Part shown: piece by piece, positions 51,038-60,352 of the stretch
Numbering within the stretch: the stretch's first letter is position 1
How the letters are laid out: every line of letters starts with the position of its first letter
Assembly (NCBI GenBank): GCA_043392685.1
Contig: JBHZGM010000002.1
Direction: 5' to 3' (one strand)
Origin: Metapseudomonas sp043392685
GTDB taxonomy: Bacteria; Pseudomonadota; Gammaproteobacteria; Pseudomonadales; Pseudomonadaceae
Length of the DNA: 64,000 nt
The notes under the pieces: generated by a model
Databases searched by the model: none
The model's input: the letters and a program-made list of their open reading frames with translations, nothing else
Told to the model about the DNA's origin: nothing
Position numbers and translations under genes: made by a program

Positions 51038-51748
51038 ATGAAATTGCTTAAGACTTCCACCTTGCTTTTCTGCCTTGCAGCGTCCGGCTGCAGCATGTAC
51101 GGCCATGACAAGGCGGGCGAGGGCGCCAGGCCGGAAAAGTCCGCCAGCAGTTCCAGCTGGTGGCCGTTCGGCGTCAGCAAGGACAAGGCTGCGGCGAAGT
51201 CCGTGGTCAGGATCGACGAGAAGCGGACCCAGGCGTGGCTGGACGAGTACGAGCCGCGCGTGCGCGAGGCGGCCAAGGGCAGCAAGCTGGAAGTGGAGCG
51301 CCGCGAAAACGTGCTGGCGGTCAGCCTGCCGGTGGACCCTTCGTTCAACCCGGATCGTCCGAGCATGCTGCTGCCCAGCACCCTGGGACCCATTACCCGT
51401 GTGGCCAAGCTGGTGGAAGGCGATCCCAGGACTGGCGTGTTGGTATTGGGGCACGCCGACAGTTCCGGCAAGGAAGAGGCCAATCGCAAGCTCAGCCAGG
51501 AACGTGCCCAGGCGGTGGCGGCCATTTTCCGCTTGAGCGGTCTGCAGCGTGATCGCCTGTCCCTCAAGGGCGTGGGATCGGACGTGCCGCGCGCGGCGAA
51601 TGACAGCCAGCAGGGGCGGGCGCTGAACCGTCGCGTGGAGATCCTGCTCACTCCGCAGGAGACACTGACGGCGCTGATCGTCAAATACAGTCAGCCAGCC
51701 GCTCCCGAGAAGCAGGGCAAAGTCGCTGCTGCAGATCAAGCCCGCTGA
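51038..51748 (+). CDS. OmpA-family lipoprotein
   Basis: The 236-residue protein has a lipobox (LAASGCSM) and a divergent C-terminal OmpA domain: LLPSTLGPITRVAKLVEGDP, LVLGHADSSGKEEANRKLSQ, ALNRRVEILLTP. The N-terminal half is charged and low-complexity (KDKAAAKSVVRIDEKRTQAW). It is shorter on conserved residues than the tandem pair at 41.6-43.1 kb and lacks their DxDxDG loop. ATG at 51038 begins the leader; the longer frame adds 18 residues upstream. Confidence 0.88.
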   Translation: MKLLKTSTLLFCLAASGCSMYGHDKAGEGARPEKSASSSSWWPFGVSKDKAAAKSVVRIDEKRTQAWLDEYEPRVREAAKGSKLEVERRENVLAVSLPVDPSFNPDRPSMLLPSTLGPITRVAKLVEGDPRTGVLVLGHADSSGKEEANRKLSQERAQAVAAIFRLSGLQRDRLSLKGVGSDVPRAANDSQQGRALNRRVEILLTPQETLTALIVKYSQPAAPEKQGKVAAADQAR

Positions 51749-51796
51749 TCAGGTTCTGGGTAAGCTGAAGGGCCCAGCAGACAAGGAAATGCCGAA

Positions 51797-52444
51797 ATGA
51801 CCCAGACCCTGGCCGACATGCGCCGCGACTACACCCGTGACGGGCTCAGCGAGGACCAGGCTCCCGCCGAGCCCTTCAGCCTGTTCCAGCACTGGTTCAG
51901 TGATGCCGTGAAGACCGAGCAGCTGCCGGTCGAACCCAACGCCATGACCCTCGCCACGGTGGATGCCGAAGGCCGTCCGCACTGCCGGGTGTTGCTGCTC
52001 AAGGGGCTGGATGAGCGCGGCTTCACCTTCTTCAGCAACTACGACAGCGCCAAGGGCGAGCAGCTCGCGGTCAACCCCTTCGCTGCCATGACCTTCTTCT
52101 GGCCGGCCCTGGAGCGCCAGGTGCGCATCGAGGGCAGGGTAGAGCGGGTGACCCCGGCCGAATCCGATGCCTACTACCAGGTGCGTCCGCTGGGCAGCCG
52201 CCTGGGGGCCTGGGCCTCGCCCCAGAGCCGGGTGATCCGTGATCGCGGGGAGCTCGAATCCCTGCTGGCCGAAACCGAGAAACGCTTCCTCGACCAGGCG
52301 CCCAGCTGTCCGCCGCACTGGGGCGGCTATCGCCTGCTGCCGGAGCGCATCGAATTCTGGCAGGGCCGGCCGAGCCGCCTGCACGACCGCCTCAACTACC
52401 GTCTGGTGGACGGCGCCTGGGCCCGCGAGCGCCTCGCGCCCTGA
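51797..52444 (+). CDS. pdxH: Pyridoxamine/pyridoxine 5'-phosphate oxidase
   Basis: PdxH oxidises PNP or PMP to PLP using FMN. The 215-residue protein has the typical opening (MTQTLADMRRDYTRDGLSED), PHCRVLLLKGLDERGFTFFS (FMN and substrate binding), QVRIEGRVERV, and a C-terminal WGGYRLLPERIEFWQGRPSRLHDR (given in part), the PdxH signature. AAGGAAATG precedes the ATG. The gene order OmpA-pdxH-small protein-SlyB-like resembles PAO1 PA1048-PA1051 from memory. Confidence 0.96.
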   Translation: MTQTLADMRRDYTRDGLSEDQAPAEPFSLFQHWFSDAVKTEQLPVEPNAMTLATVDAEGRPHCRVLLLKGLDERGFTFFSNYDSAKGEQLAVNPFAAMTFFWPALERQVRIEGRVERVTPAESDAYYQVRPLGSRLGAWASPQSRVIRDRGELESLLAETEKRFLDQAPSCPPHWGGYRLLPERIEFWQGRPSRLHDRLNYRLVDGAWARERLAP

Positions 52445-52450
52445 GGTGAT

Positions 52451-52690
52451 TCAGCTCTGCGCCCGGTAGTCGTCGGCTGCCTGGCGCAGCCGGTCGGGAA
52501 GTTGCTTGCGCTTGATGCCTTCCTTCCGCGCCTGCTCCAGCTGTTCCAGCATGAAGGCCTGCTTGGCCTTGTCGCCCTCGGCGAGGGACAGCGCGAGGTC
52601 ACGATCCATCCAGCGCTTGATGCGGACGTACAGCCACCAGTGGAAATACAGGCCGGCGGCGGTGGTGATGACGATGATGAAGTAGTCCAT
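52451..52690 (-). CDS. Small membrane-anchored hypothetical protein
   Basis: The 79-residue protein has one N-terminal hydrophobic segment (YFIIVITTAAGLYFHWWLYV) and a charged helical tail rich in Lys, Glu and Arg (ALSLAEGDKAKQAFMLEQLE). No family recognised. It is convergent with pdxH, with a six-base gap between stops, and its promoter region faces the SlyB-like gene. Confidence 0.7.
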   Translation of the reverse strand: MDYFIIVITTAAGLYFHWWLYVRIKRWMDRDLALSLAEGDKAKQAFMLEQLEQARKEGIKRKQLPDRLRQAADDYRAQS

Positions 52691-52849
52691 AAGCTAACCT
52701 AGGGTTACGAGAGGACGTGGGATATTTCTCTGGCGGCTGTAGGAAAGCTGAATTCAGGCTGAACGAAGCCTGGGTGGTGCGCCCCTTCAGGTGACAGCTT
52801 TCGCGGCGCGGAGTCTAATGGATAGGTACTCAATTCTGGAGGAAATGCT

Positions 52850-53314
52850 ATGCGTAAACCTGTCCTGCTGGTGGCCTCTTTCACGGCAGTGGCACTGGCA
52901 TTGGGTGGCTGTCAGTCGAGTCTGACCGGTGACACCTATTCCCGTGACGAGGCTCGGCAAGTGCAGACCGTGCGCATGGGCACCATCGAATCCCTGCGTC
53001 CGGTGAAGATCGAAGGCACCAAGACGCCGATCGGCGCGGGTGCCGGCGCAGTGGTCGGTGGCATTGGTGGCAGCACCATCGGTCATGGCCGTGGAAGTGC
53101 GGTTGCCGCCGTCGTCGGCGCGGTCGCTGGCGGCCTGCTGGGTGCAGCGGCCGAGGAAGGTATCACCCGCACCCAGGGTGTGGAAATCACCGTACGTGAG
53201 GACGATGGCTCGATGCGCGCCTATGTCCAGGAAGTCCAGCCCAACGAAGTCTTCCGCGTTGGTGAGCGCGTACGCATCATGACGGTCAACGGCACCAGCC
53301 GCGTCTCTCACTGA
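52850..53314 (+). CDS. SlyB-like glycine-zipper lipoprotein
   Basis: The 154-residue protein has a lipobox (ALGGCQSS), then a glycine zipper (IGAGAGAVVGGIGGSTIGHG, AAVVGAVAGGLLGAAAEEG) and an SlyB-type C-terminal domain (GVEITVREDDGSMRAYVQEV, VRIMTVNGTSRVSH). SlyB-type proteins stabilise outer-membrane proteins under divalent-cation stress in enterics. GGAGGAAAT precedes the ATG. Two hairpins follow, at 53320-53341 and 53369-53400. Confidence 0.9.
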   Translation: MRKPVLLVASFTAVALALGGCQSSLTGDTYSRDEARQVQTVRMGTIESLRPVKIEGTKTPIGAGAGAVVGGIGGSTIGHGRGSAVAAVVGAVAGGLLGAAAEEGITRTQGVEITVREDDGSMRAYVQEVQPNEVFRVGERVRIMTVNGTSRVSH

Positions 53315-53319
53315 AGCTA

Positions 53320-53400
53320 AGCTGTCCCGATCGGGGCAGCTGTCCTTGCCCGTTCCAGTCCTGCAGAAGAAGGCGGCAGAGCCAATGGCCTGTCGCCTTC
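53320..53400 (+). terminator. Two hairpins after the SlyB-like gene
   Basis: AGCTGTCCCGA/TCGGGGCAGCT (53320-53341, one mismatch) is followed by GAAGGCGGCAG/CTGTCGCCTTC (53369-53379 and 53390-53400, one mismatch). Neither has a long T-tract, so they probably act together as weak terminators. Confidence 0.5.
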
Positions 53401-53545
53401 CGGGCTGGGCGTTCTTCGGCCTTACTCGCGTTTTGAAATAATTCAATCTATCAGTGCAAATCGATAGTAATGGATAATCGTCGGGTTTTTCGCTTGCCGT
53501 TTCCGACATTGGGGAGGAAATGGCGCTGACCTAGGGGAAATATGG

Positions 53546-56341
53546 ATGATCCTGGCGCTCATCGTTGCGCTGCCCTTTCTCGGGGCGCTTCTTCCGCTGC
53601 TGGCCGAGCGCCATGGCCGTTCCGTTTGCGCGGGTGCTGCCGCGCTGGTGCCGCTCACCGGCCTCATCATGCTGCTGGCCCAGACCGATAGCGTCTTCGC
53701 CGGCCATACCCTGACCTTCGTCCATAACTGGCTGCCGGGCTTCGGCCTGAGTTTCAGCCTGCGCCTCGATGGCCTGGGCTACCTCTTCGCGCTGTTGATC
53801 CTCGGCATCGGCCTGCTGGTCATTCTCTACGCCCGCTATTACCTGTCGGAGGAGGAGCCCACGGGGCGCTTCTTCACCTTCCTGTTGCTGTTCATGGGAG
53901 CGATGCTCGGCGTCGTGCTGTCCGAGAACCTGCTGCTGATGCTGGTGTTCTGGGAACTGACCAGCCTGTCCTCGTTCCTCCTGATCGGCTTCTGGGGCTA
54001 TCGCTCCGATGCCCGCAAGGGCGCGCGCATGGCCCTTACTGTCACCGGCGGCGGCGGTCTTGCGCTGTTCGCCGGCGTGCTGCTGGTCGGGCACATCGCC
54101 GGCAGCTTCGAGCTGACCCAGGTACTCGCCGCCGGCGAGCAGATCCGCGCCCACCGCCTCTATCCGGTGGCGCTGGTGCTGGTGCTGCTGGGTGTGTTCA
54201 CCAAATCCGCGCAGTTCCCTTTCCACTTCTGGCTGCCCCATGCCATGGCGGCGCCGACCCCGGTGTCTGCCTACCTGCACTCGGCCACCATGGTGAAGGC
54301 CGGTGTGTTCCTGCTGGCGCGCCTCTACCCGGCGCTGTCCGGCTCCGACCTGTGGTTCTACCTGGTCAGCCTGACCGGCCTGGCGACCCTGCTGATCGGC
54401 GCCGGCATGGCGCTGTTCCAGCATGACCTCAAGGGCCTGCTGGCCTACTCGACCATCAGTCACCTGGGCCTGATCACCCTGCTGTTCGGCCTGGATTCGC
54501 AGCTGTCCAACGTGGCGGCGGTGTTCCACATCATCAACCACGCCACCTTCAAGGCTTCGCTCTTCATGGCCGCCGGGATCATCGATCACGAGACCGGCAG
54601 CCGCGACATGCGCCTGATCAATGGTATGTGGAAGTACATGCCACACACGGCGGTGCTGGCCATGGTGGCGTCCCTGGCCATGGCCGGGGTGCCCTTGCTC
54701 AACGGCTTCCTGAGCAAGGAGATGTTCTTCGGCGAAACCCTGCAGCAGCAGCTGCTGGGCAGCTTCAGCTGGGTGGTGCCGGCGGCGGCGACCCTGGCGG
54801 GGATGTTTTCGGTGGCCTATTCCCTGCGCTTCGTCCATGACGTGTTCTTCAACGGCGAACCGGTTGCCCTGCCCAAGTTCCCGCCCCACGAGCCACCGCG
54901 CTACATGAAGGTACCGGTGGAAATCCTGGTGTTCCTCTGCCTGCTGGTGGGCATGTTCCCCGCCTTCACCGTGGCGCCGCTGCTCGCGACGGCGGCCTCT
55001 GCCAGCCTGGGCGGGGTGCTGCCGGAGTACAGCCTGGCGATCTGGCACGGCTTCAACACGCCGTTGGCCATGAGTCTGGTGGCCCTGGTCGGTGGACTGT
55101 TGCTCTATGTGCTGCGCAAGCCCTTGTTCAGTTGGTATGCCGGCCTGCCCGACACCGATGCCAAGGATGTGTTCGAGCAGCAGGTGCAGCGTGCCGTGAC
55201 GGCAGCCCGCTGGCTCACCGCGCGTCTGGAAAACGGTTCCCTGCAGCGTTATCTGTCCCTGTTGCTGGGCAGTGCCATGCTGCTCGTGGCGCTGTCCCTG
55301 GCGCCGCTGCCGCAGATCGCCGGCCCGCGTCCGCTGACCCCGCTGGACGGCATCACCACCTTGGGCATGGCAGTGCTGGCGCTTTCCGGCGTGCTGACAG
55401 CGATATTCCATCGCCAGCGCCTGATTTCCCTGATGATCCTCGGCGTCGGCGGCCTGCTGGTGGCCCTGGCCTTCGCCCGCTTCTCCGCTCCGGACCTGGC
55501 CCTGACCCAGCTGGTGGTGGAGGTGGTGACCCTGGTGCTGCTGATGCTGGCGCTCTACTACCTGCCGTCCCGCACGCCGAACGAGAGCTCCAGCCTGCGT
55601 GGTTTTCGTGACTTCATCCTGGCCAGCGCCGTGGGCGTGATGGTGGCGCTGCTGGCCTACGCCGTGCTGACCCGTCCCTACGCAGGCATCGCCGATTTCT
55701 TCCTGGCCAACGCCATTTCCGGTGGCGGCGGCAGCAACGTGGTCAACGTGATCCTGGTGGACTTCCGTGGCTTCGATACCCTCGGCGAAATCACCGTCCT
55801 GGCCATCGCCGCCGTCGGCATCTACGCCATGCTTTCCGGCCTGCGCCTGGCCAACCCCACCTGCGATCCCCAGGGCCGCAACTGGGCCCATGCCAAGCAC
55901 CCGCTGATTCTCGAAACCTTGTCGCGCCTGATGCTGCCGCTGGCGCTGCTGATTTCGGTGTTCATCTTCCTGCGCGGGCACAACCTGCCCGGCGGCGGGT
56001 TCATTGCCGGCCTGATCACCTCCGTGGCGCTGGTGCTGCAATACATCGCCAGCGGCATCGATTGGGTCGAGCGGCGCCTGGCGCTGAACTACCAGCGCCT
56101 CGCCGGTGCCGGGGTGCTCATCGCGGGCCTCACCGGCCTTGGCAGCCTGGTCTTCGACCACAACTTCCTCACCTCTGCCTTCGGCCATGTGGAGTGGCCG
56201 CTGGTGGGCGAATTCGAACTGGCTACCGCCATGCTGTTCGACCTCGGCGTCTACCTGACCGTGGTCGGCTCGACGCTGCTGATCCTGGTCAACCTGGGGC
56301 GGTTGAGCCTGGCCCCGGCTGCGAGCAAGGAGATTCACTGA
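53546..56341 (+). CDS. mnhA: Monovalent cation/H+ antiporter subunit A (with fused B domain)
   Basis: MnhA/ShaA/MrpA is the large proton-translocating subunit. The 931-residue protein is long for the A subunit because it ends with a subunit-B-like domain (LPGGGFIAGLITSVALVLQY, then LGVYLTVVGSTLLILVNLGR). This is the group-2 Mrp arrangement common in Pseudomonas. About 20 hydrophobic helices are visible. The NuoL-like core includes LLVFWELTSLSSFLLIGFW and WLPHAMAAPTPVSAYLHSAT. ATG at 53546 follows AGGGGA; a four-codon ORF with its own SD precedes it. It overlaps mnhC by TGATG. Confidence 0.94.
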   Translation: MILALIVALPFLGALLPLLAERHGRSVCAGAAALVPLTGLIMLLAQTDSVFAGHTLTFVHNWLPGFGLSFSLRLDGLGYLFALLILGIGLLVILYARYYLSEEEPTGRFFTFLLLFMGAMLGVVLSENLLLMLVFWELTSLSSFLLIGFWGYRSDARKGARMALTVTGGGGLALFAGVLLVGHIAGSFELTQVLAAGEQIRAHRLYPVALVLVLLGVFTKSAQFPFHFWLPHAMAAPTPVSAYLHSATMVKAGVFLLARLYPALSGSDLWFYLVSLTGLATLLIGAGMALFQHDLKGLLAYSTISHLGLITLLFGLDSQLSNVAAVFHIINHATFKASLFMAAGIIDHETGSRDMRLINGMWKYMPHTAVLAMVASLAMAGVPLLNGFLSKEMFFGETLQQQLLGSFSWVVPAAATLAGMFSVAYSLRFVHDVFFNGEPVALPKFPPHEPPRYMKVPVEILVFLCLLVGMFPAFTVAPLLATAASASLGGVLPEYSLAIWHGFNTPLAMSLVALVGGLLLYVLRKPLFSWYAGLPDTDAKDVFEQQVQRAVTAARWLTARLENGSLQRYLSLLLGSAMLLVALSLAPLPQIAGPRPLTPLDGITTLGMAVLALSGVLTAIFHRQRLISLMILGVGGLLVALAFARFSAPDLALTQLVVEVVTLVLLMLALYYLPSRTPNESSSLRGFRDFILASAVGVMVALLAYAVLTRPYAGIADFFLANAISGGGGSNVVNVILVDFRGFDTLGEITVLAIAAVGIYAMLSGLRLANPTCDPQGRNWAHAKHPLILETLSRLMLPLALLISVFIFLRGHNLPGGGFIAGLITSVALVLQYIASGIDWVERRLALNYQRLAGAGVLIAGLTGLGSLVFDHNFLTSAFGHVEWPLVGEFELATAMLFDLGVYLTVVGSTLLILVNLGRLSLAPAASKEIH

Positions 56342-56676
56342 TGGAGGCGTTGTTCGCCGTGACCCTCGGCCTGCTCACCACCAGCGGAGTCTACCTGCTG
56401 CTGCGCGGGCGGACCTTCCCCGTGGTGCTGGGGCTGACGCTCTTGTCCTACGCCGTGAACCTGTTCCTCTTCGCCATGGGCCGCCTGACCGGCGAGGCCG
56501 CCGTGCTCGGGCGAGACGTGCAGTACGCCGATCCGGTGCCCCAGGCCCTGGTGCTGACCGCCATCGTCATCGGCTTCGCCATGACCGCATTCGTCGTGGT
56601 GCTGGCCCTGCGTGGCGTCGGCGACCTGAACAGCGATCATGTCGACGGCCTTGGCGACGAGGAGTCGGCGCCATGA
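56341..56676 (+). CDS. mnhC: Monovalent cation/H+ antiporter subunit C
   Basis: The 111-residue subunit, NuoK-like, has three hydrophobic helices; the middle carries VVLGLTLLSYAVNLFLFAMG and the third DPVPQALVLTAIVIGFAMTA, the family signature. ATG at 56341 shares a base with the mnhA stop (TGATGG), so translation is coupled. Its end overlaps mnhD by four bases. Confidence 0.94.
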   Translation: MEALFAVTLGLLTTSGVYLLLRGRTFPVVLGLTLLSYAVNLFLFAMGRLTGEAAVLGRDVQYADPVPQALVLTAIVIGFAMTAFVVVLALRGVGDLNSDHVDGLGDEESAP

Positions 56677-58172
56677 TCCACCTGATGATCCTGCCGATCC
56701 TGATTCCCCTGCTCACCGGCGCGCTTTTGCTGGTGCTGCCCTCCAACGAGCGGCTCAAGCGCAGCCTGTCGGTGCTGGCCACCCTGGCGCTGGTGCCCCT
56801 GGCGCTGCTGTTGATGCAGCAGGCCGGCGATGGCCAGTTGCGCGTCTATGCCCTGGGGGGCTGGCAGCCGCCGTTCGGCATTGTGCTGATGCTGGACCGC
56901 CTGGCCGGGCTGATGCTGCTGGCGACCGCCGTACTGGCCTGTGCCGCAGTGCTCTACGCCATTCGCGGCGACGACCGCATCGGCCTGCGTTTTCACGCGC
57001 TGTTCCAGTTCCAGTTGCTGGGCATCAACGGCGCCTTCCTGACCGGGGACCTGTTCAACCTCTTCGTGTTCTTCGAGATCCTGCTGATCGCCTCCTACTC
57101 CCTGCTGATGCACGGTGGCGGCGGCGAACGGGTGAAGGCGGGCCTGCACTACGTGATCCTCAACCTTGCGGGGTCGGCGCTGTTCCTGATTGCGGTGGGC
57201 ACCCTCTACGGCATCACCGGCACCCTGAACATGGCGGACATGGCCCGCCAGGTAGCCGCCGCCGGGCCGGAGAATGCCCCGGTGCTGGCGGCCGCCGGAC
57301 TGGTGCTGCTGCTGGTATTCGCCCTCAAGGCCGCGCTGCTGCCGTTGTATTTCTGGCTGCCGCGCGCCTACGCCGCCGCCAGTGCACCGGTGGCCGCGCT
57401 GTTCGCGATCATGACCAAGGTGGGCATCTATTCCATCCTGCGGGTCTACAGCCTGGTCTTCGGCCCCGAGGCCGGTGAGCTGGCCAACCTGGCGCAGCCC
57501 TGGCTCTGGCCGCTGGCCCTGGCCAGCGTGATCCTCGGCGCGCTGGGCGCCCTGGCGGCCACCAGCCTGCAAGGCTTGCTGGCCTATCTGGTGGTGGTTT
57601 CCGCCGGCACCCTGCTGGCGGCCATCGCCCTGGGAACGCCCGAAGCCCAGGGCGCGGCGCTCTTCTATCTGTTGCACAGCACCTGGGTAGCCGGTGCGCT
57701 GTTCCTGCTCGCCGACCTGGTCAGCCGGCAGCGGGGCGACAAGGGCGGCCACCTGGTGCAGGGGCCGGCGTTGCAGAATCCGGCTGTCCTTGGCGCGGCC
57801 TTCTTCTTCGGCGCCATTGCCGTCGCTGGCCTGCCGCCACTGTCGGGCTTCTTCGCCAAGCTGCTGCTGCTCCAGGCGGTACCGCCGGGCGCGGGGGCGT
57901 TGCCGCTGTGGAGCGTGCTGCTGATCGGCGGTTTCGTTAGCCTGGTGGCTCTGAGCCGTGCCGGCAGCACCCTGTTCTGGCGCACTGGCCAGCAGGTGCT
58001 CGGTAGCGCCGAACTGGATGGTGGGCGCCTGTTCGCCACCTTGGCGCTGCTGGCCGGCAGCCTGGTGCTCGTGGTCTTCGCCCAGCCGCTGCTGGACTAC
58101 GCCCAGGCCAGCGCCGCGCAGTTGCATGACCAGAACCTCTATCGCGCAATTCTCCAGGGGGCCGGCGCATGA
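56673..58172 (+). CDS. mnhD: Monovalent cation/H+ antiporter subunit D
   Basis: The 499-residue NuoN/NuoM-like subunit has about 14 helices. Hallmarks are TGDLFNLFVFFEILLIASYS, LKAALLPLYFWLPRAYAAAS (the proton-channel lysine and the WLP motif) and AVAGLPPLSGFFAKLLLLQA. It overlaps mnhC and mnhE by ATGA, as in a coupled antiporter operon. Confidence 0.94.
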   Translation: MIHLMILPILIPLLTGALLLVLPSNERLKRSLSVLATLALVPLALLLMQQAGDGQLRVYALGGWQPPFGIVLMLDRLAGLMLLATAVLACAAVLYAIRGDDRIGLRFHALFQFQLLGINGAFLTGDLFNLFVFFEILLIASYSLLMHGGGGERVKAGLHYVILNLAGSALFLIAVGTLYGITGTLNMADMARQVAAAGPENAPVLAAAGLVLLLVFALKAALLPLYFWLPRAYAAASAPVAALFAIMTKVGIYSILRVYSLVFGPEAGELANLAQPWLWPLALASVILGALGALAATSLQGLLAYLVVVSAGTLLAAIALGTPEAQGAALFYLLHSTWVAGALFLLADLVSRQRGDKGGHLVQGPALQNPAVLGAAFFFGAIAVAGLPPLSGFFAKLLLLQAVPPGAGALPLWSVLLIGGFVSLVALSRAGSTLFWRTGQQVLGSAELDGGRLFATLALLAGSLVLVVFAQPLLDYAQASAAQLHDQNLYRAILQGAGA

Positions 58173-58669
58173 TGCGAAAGCTCTTCCCCCATCCCGCCGA
58201 AAGCCTGCTGCTGCTGTTCGTATGGCTGCTGCTGGTGGATTCCTTCGCCGTCGGCCAGTGGCTGCTGGGTGGCTTCCTTGGCTGGGTGATTCCGTTCTGC
58301 TTCAAGTCCCTGCTGATCGAACGGCCCGGACACTGGCATCCGCTCAAGCTGATGCGCTTTCTGCTGATGGTCGTCTGGGATGTGCTGGTGGCCAACTTCC
58401 AGGTGGCGCGGCTGACCCTGGGCCGCGTCGAGGCACTGCGTCCAGCCTTCGTCGAGGTGCCCATCGACCTGGATAACGAACTGGCCATCAGCGTGCTGGT
58501 GAGCGTGGTTTCCCTGACGCCCGGGTCCTTGGCCGCCGACCTCAGTGCCGACCGCCGGACCCTGCTGGTGCATGGCCTGGACGTACCGGACAAGGCCGCC
58601 ATGGTGGCCGAGATCAAGTCGCGCTATGAGGCGCCGCTGAAGGAGATATTCCCGTGCTCACCTACGTGA
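58169..58669 (+). CDS. mnhE: Monovalent cation/H+ antiporter subunit E
   Basis: The 166-residue subunit has two N-terminal hydrophobic segments and a soluble C-terminal part. The MnhE signature is seen as LANSVSLTPG-type VSVVSLTPGSLAADLSADRR, followed by LLVHGLDVPDKAAMVAEIKS. It starts in the mnhD stop (ATGATG) and its end overlaps mnhF by 16 bases. Confidence 0.92.
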   Translation: MMRKLFPHPAESLLLLFVWLLLVDSFAVGQWLLGGFLGWVIPFCFKSLLIERPGHWHPLKLMRFLLMVVWDVLVANFQVARLTLGRVEALRPAFVEVPIDLDNELAISVLVSVVSLTPGSLAADLSADRRTLLVHGLDVPDKAAMVAEIKSRYEAPLKEIFPCSPT

Positions 58670-58923
58670 TTCCCCTCTGCCTGGCCATGCTCGGCCTGGC
58701 GCTGTTGCTGGCCCTGGCCCGCCTGATCAAGGGGCCCTGCCTGCCGGACCGCGTACTGGCGCTGGACACCCTCTATATCAACGCCATCGCCTTGCTGATG
58801 CTCTACGGCATATGGAAAGGCAGCGACCTGTTCTTCGAAGTGGCGCTGCTGATCGCGGTGCTGGGCTTCGTCAGCACCGTGGCGGTGGCCAAGTACATGC
58901 TGCGTGGAGACATCATCGAATGA
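58654..58923 (+). CDS. mnhF: Monovalent cation/H+ antiporter subunit F
   Basis: The 89-residue subunit has three hydrophobic helices; the family core is LIKGPCLPDRVLALDTLYIN and the third helix EVALLIAVLGFVSTVAVAKY. The start is GTG at 58654 with AAGGAGA upstream. The preceding cistron overlaps its start, and its own end overlaps mnhG by ATGA. Confidence 0.92.
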   Translation: MLTYVIPLCLAMLGLALLLALARLIKGPCLPDRVLALDTLYINAIALLMLYGIWKGSDLFFEVALLIAVLGFVSTVAVAKYMLRGDIIE

Positions 58924-59267
58924 CCGGCGTTTCCCTGACTCCCTGGGCGGAGGTCCTCGTTTCGGCGTTGCTTATCCTCGGCAGCGCCTTCGTGCTGATC
59001 GGCGCCGTCGGCCTGTACCGCCTACCGGACTTCTTCATGCGCCTGCATGGCCCGACCAAGGCCACCACCCTTGGCGTGGGCGGCGTGGTGGTCGCCTCGC
59101 TGGTGTTCTTTTCCGCCGATGCCGATGGCCTCAGCCTGCACGAACTGCTGATCAGCCTGTTCCTGTTCATCAGCGCCCCGGTCAGTGCCTATATGCTGGC
59201 CAAGGCCGCGGTGTTGCAGCAATTGCCCCTGGACCAGCGAACCCGCGGCAAACCCTGGAACCAGTGA
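58920..59267 (+). CDS. mnhG: Monovalent cation/H+ antiporter subunit G
   Basis: The 115-residue subunit has three helices and the motif VGLYRLPDFFMRLHGPTKAT, then TLGVGGVVVASLVFF, typical of MnhG. ATG at 58920 overlaps the mnhF stop. It is the last cistron; the short gap to the convergent GAPDH gene holds no obvious hairpin. Confidence 0.92.
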   Translation: MTGVSLTPWAEVLVSALLILGSAFVLIGAVGLYRLPDFFMRLHGPTKATTLGVGGVVVASLVFFSADADGLSLHELLISLFLFISAPVSAYMLAKAAVLQQLPLDQRTRGKPWNQ

Positions 59268-59353
59268 CGCTCAGCTTTTCCCCCTGGCTGAACTGATGGA
59301 AAGGCGCCGGGCCGGCGTAGCGGATTGATCGCCGTGACCGGCGCCCATGCCAT

Positions 59354-60352
59354 TCAGGGCGTCATCCAGGCCAGCACCACATCCAGCATCCGGTTGGCGA
59401 ACGCCCATTCGTTGTCGTACCAGGCCAGCACCTTCACCAGGTTGCCCTGTACGCGGGTGTGGTTGAGGTCGACGACGCAGGAAACCGGGTGGCCATTGAA
59501 ATCGCTGGATACCAGCGGCAACGCATTGCACTCCATTACCCCCGGCGGCAGGTCGCGGGCGCCGGCTTCGAGGGCGTCGTTGATCGCATCGCGGCTGGCC
59601 GGGCGCTCGGCGATGAAGGAAAGGTCCAGCAGCGACACGTTCGGCGTCGGCACCCGCACCGCCAGGCCGTCCAGGCGGCCGGCCAGTTCCGGCAGCACCA
59701 GGCCGATGGCCTTGGCCGCGCCCGTGCTGGTGGGAATCATCGAGAGAGCAGCGGCACGTGCGCGATAGAGGTCGCCGTGGCTCTTGTCGAGCAGGTTCTG
59801 GTCGTTGGTGTAGGCGTGCACCGTGGTCACCAGGCCGCTGCGGATGCCCACCGCACGGTGCAGCAGCATGGCCAGCGGCGCCAGGCAGTTGGTAGTGCAG
59901 GATGCGTTGGAGACGATCTGCTGGCTGCCCAGCTGCTCGTGGTTGACCCCGTAGACCACCGTCAGGTCGGCGGAGTCCAGCGGGTGCGACAGCAGTACCC
60001 GGGGGGCTCCCGCAGTCAGATGCTGTTCCGCCTGGGCACGCTTTTTCATCTTGCCTGAGCACTCCAGCACCAGGTCCACGCCGAACTGGTCCCAAGGCAG
60101 ATTCACCGGATCGCGCTCGCGCAGCAGGTGGATGGTCTGGTTGTTCACCTGCAAGTGGTTGTCATGCAGTGCGACGTGGCCGTGAAAGCGGCCGAAGGTG
60201 GAATCGAAACGGGTCAGGTGCGCCAGGGATTCGAAATCGCCGAGGTCATTAATGACCTCGATGCGCAGGCGCTGGTCGAGTCCCCGCTCGAACAGCGCAC
60301 GTACCAGGGCGCGACCGATGCGCCCGTATCCATTGAGGGCGATACGCAGCAT
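59354..60352 (-). CDS. Glyceraldehyde-3-phosphate dehydrogenase family (Gap/Epd-like)
   Basis: The 332-residue NAD(P)-dependent enzyme has the Rossmann start MLRIALNGYGRIGRALVRAL, the catalytic cysteine in SNASCTTNCLAPLAM (near residue 150), the histidine in VTTVHAYTNDQ, PTSTGAAKAIGLVLPEL and VRVPTPNVSLLDL. Pseudomonads have several paralogs (GapA, GapB, Epd). INDLGDFESL at the NAD-binding strand and an absence of pdxB next to it leave erythrose-4-phosphate versus glyceraldehyde-3-phosphate undecided. ATG at 60352 begins the Rossmann fold; the longer frame adds nine residues. Confidence 0.85.
   Translation of the reverse strand: MLRIALNGYGRIGRALVRALFERGLDQRLRIEVINDLGDFESLAHLTRFDSTFGRFHGHVALHDNHLQVNNQTIHLLRERDPVNLPWDQFGVDLVLECSGKMKKRAQAEQHLTAGAPRVLLSHPLDSADLTVVYGVNHEQLGSQQIVSNASCTTNCLAPLAMLLHRAVGIRSGLVTTVHAYTNDQNLLDKSHGDLYRARAAALSMIPTSTGAAKAIGLVLPELAGRLDGLAVRVPTPNVSLLDLSFIAERPASRDAINDALEAGARDLPPGVMECNALPLVSSDFNGHPVSCVVDLNHTRVQGNLVKVLAWYDNEWAFANRMLDVVLAWMTP

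Noticed and set aside
53531..56338. A 935-codon open frame on the minus strand opposite mnhA
   Set aside because: It is a His/Gln-rich mirror of the conserved mnhA reading frame in high-GC DNA, has no RBS and no recognisable domain.
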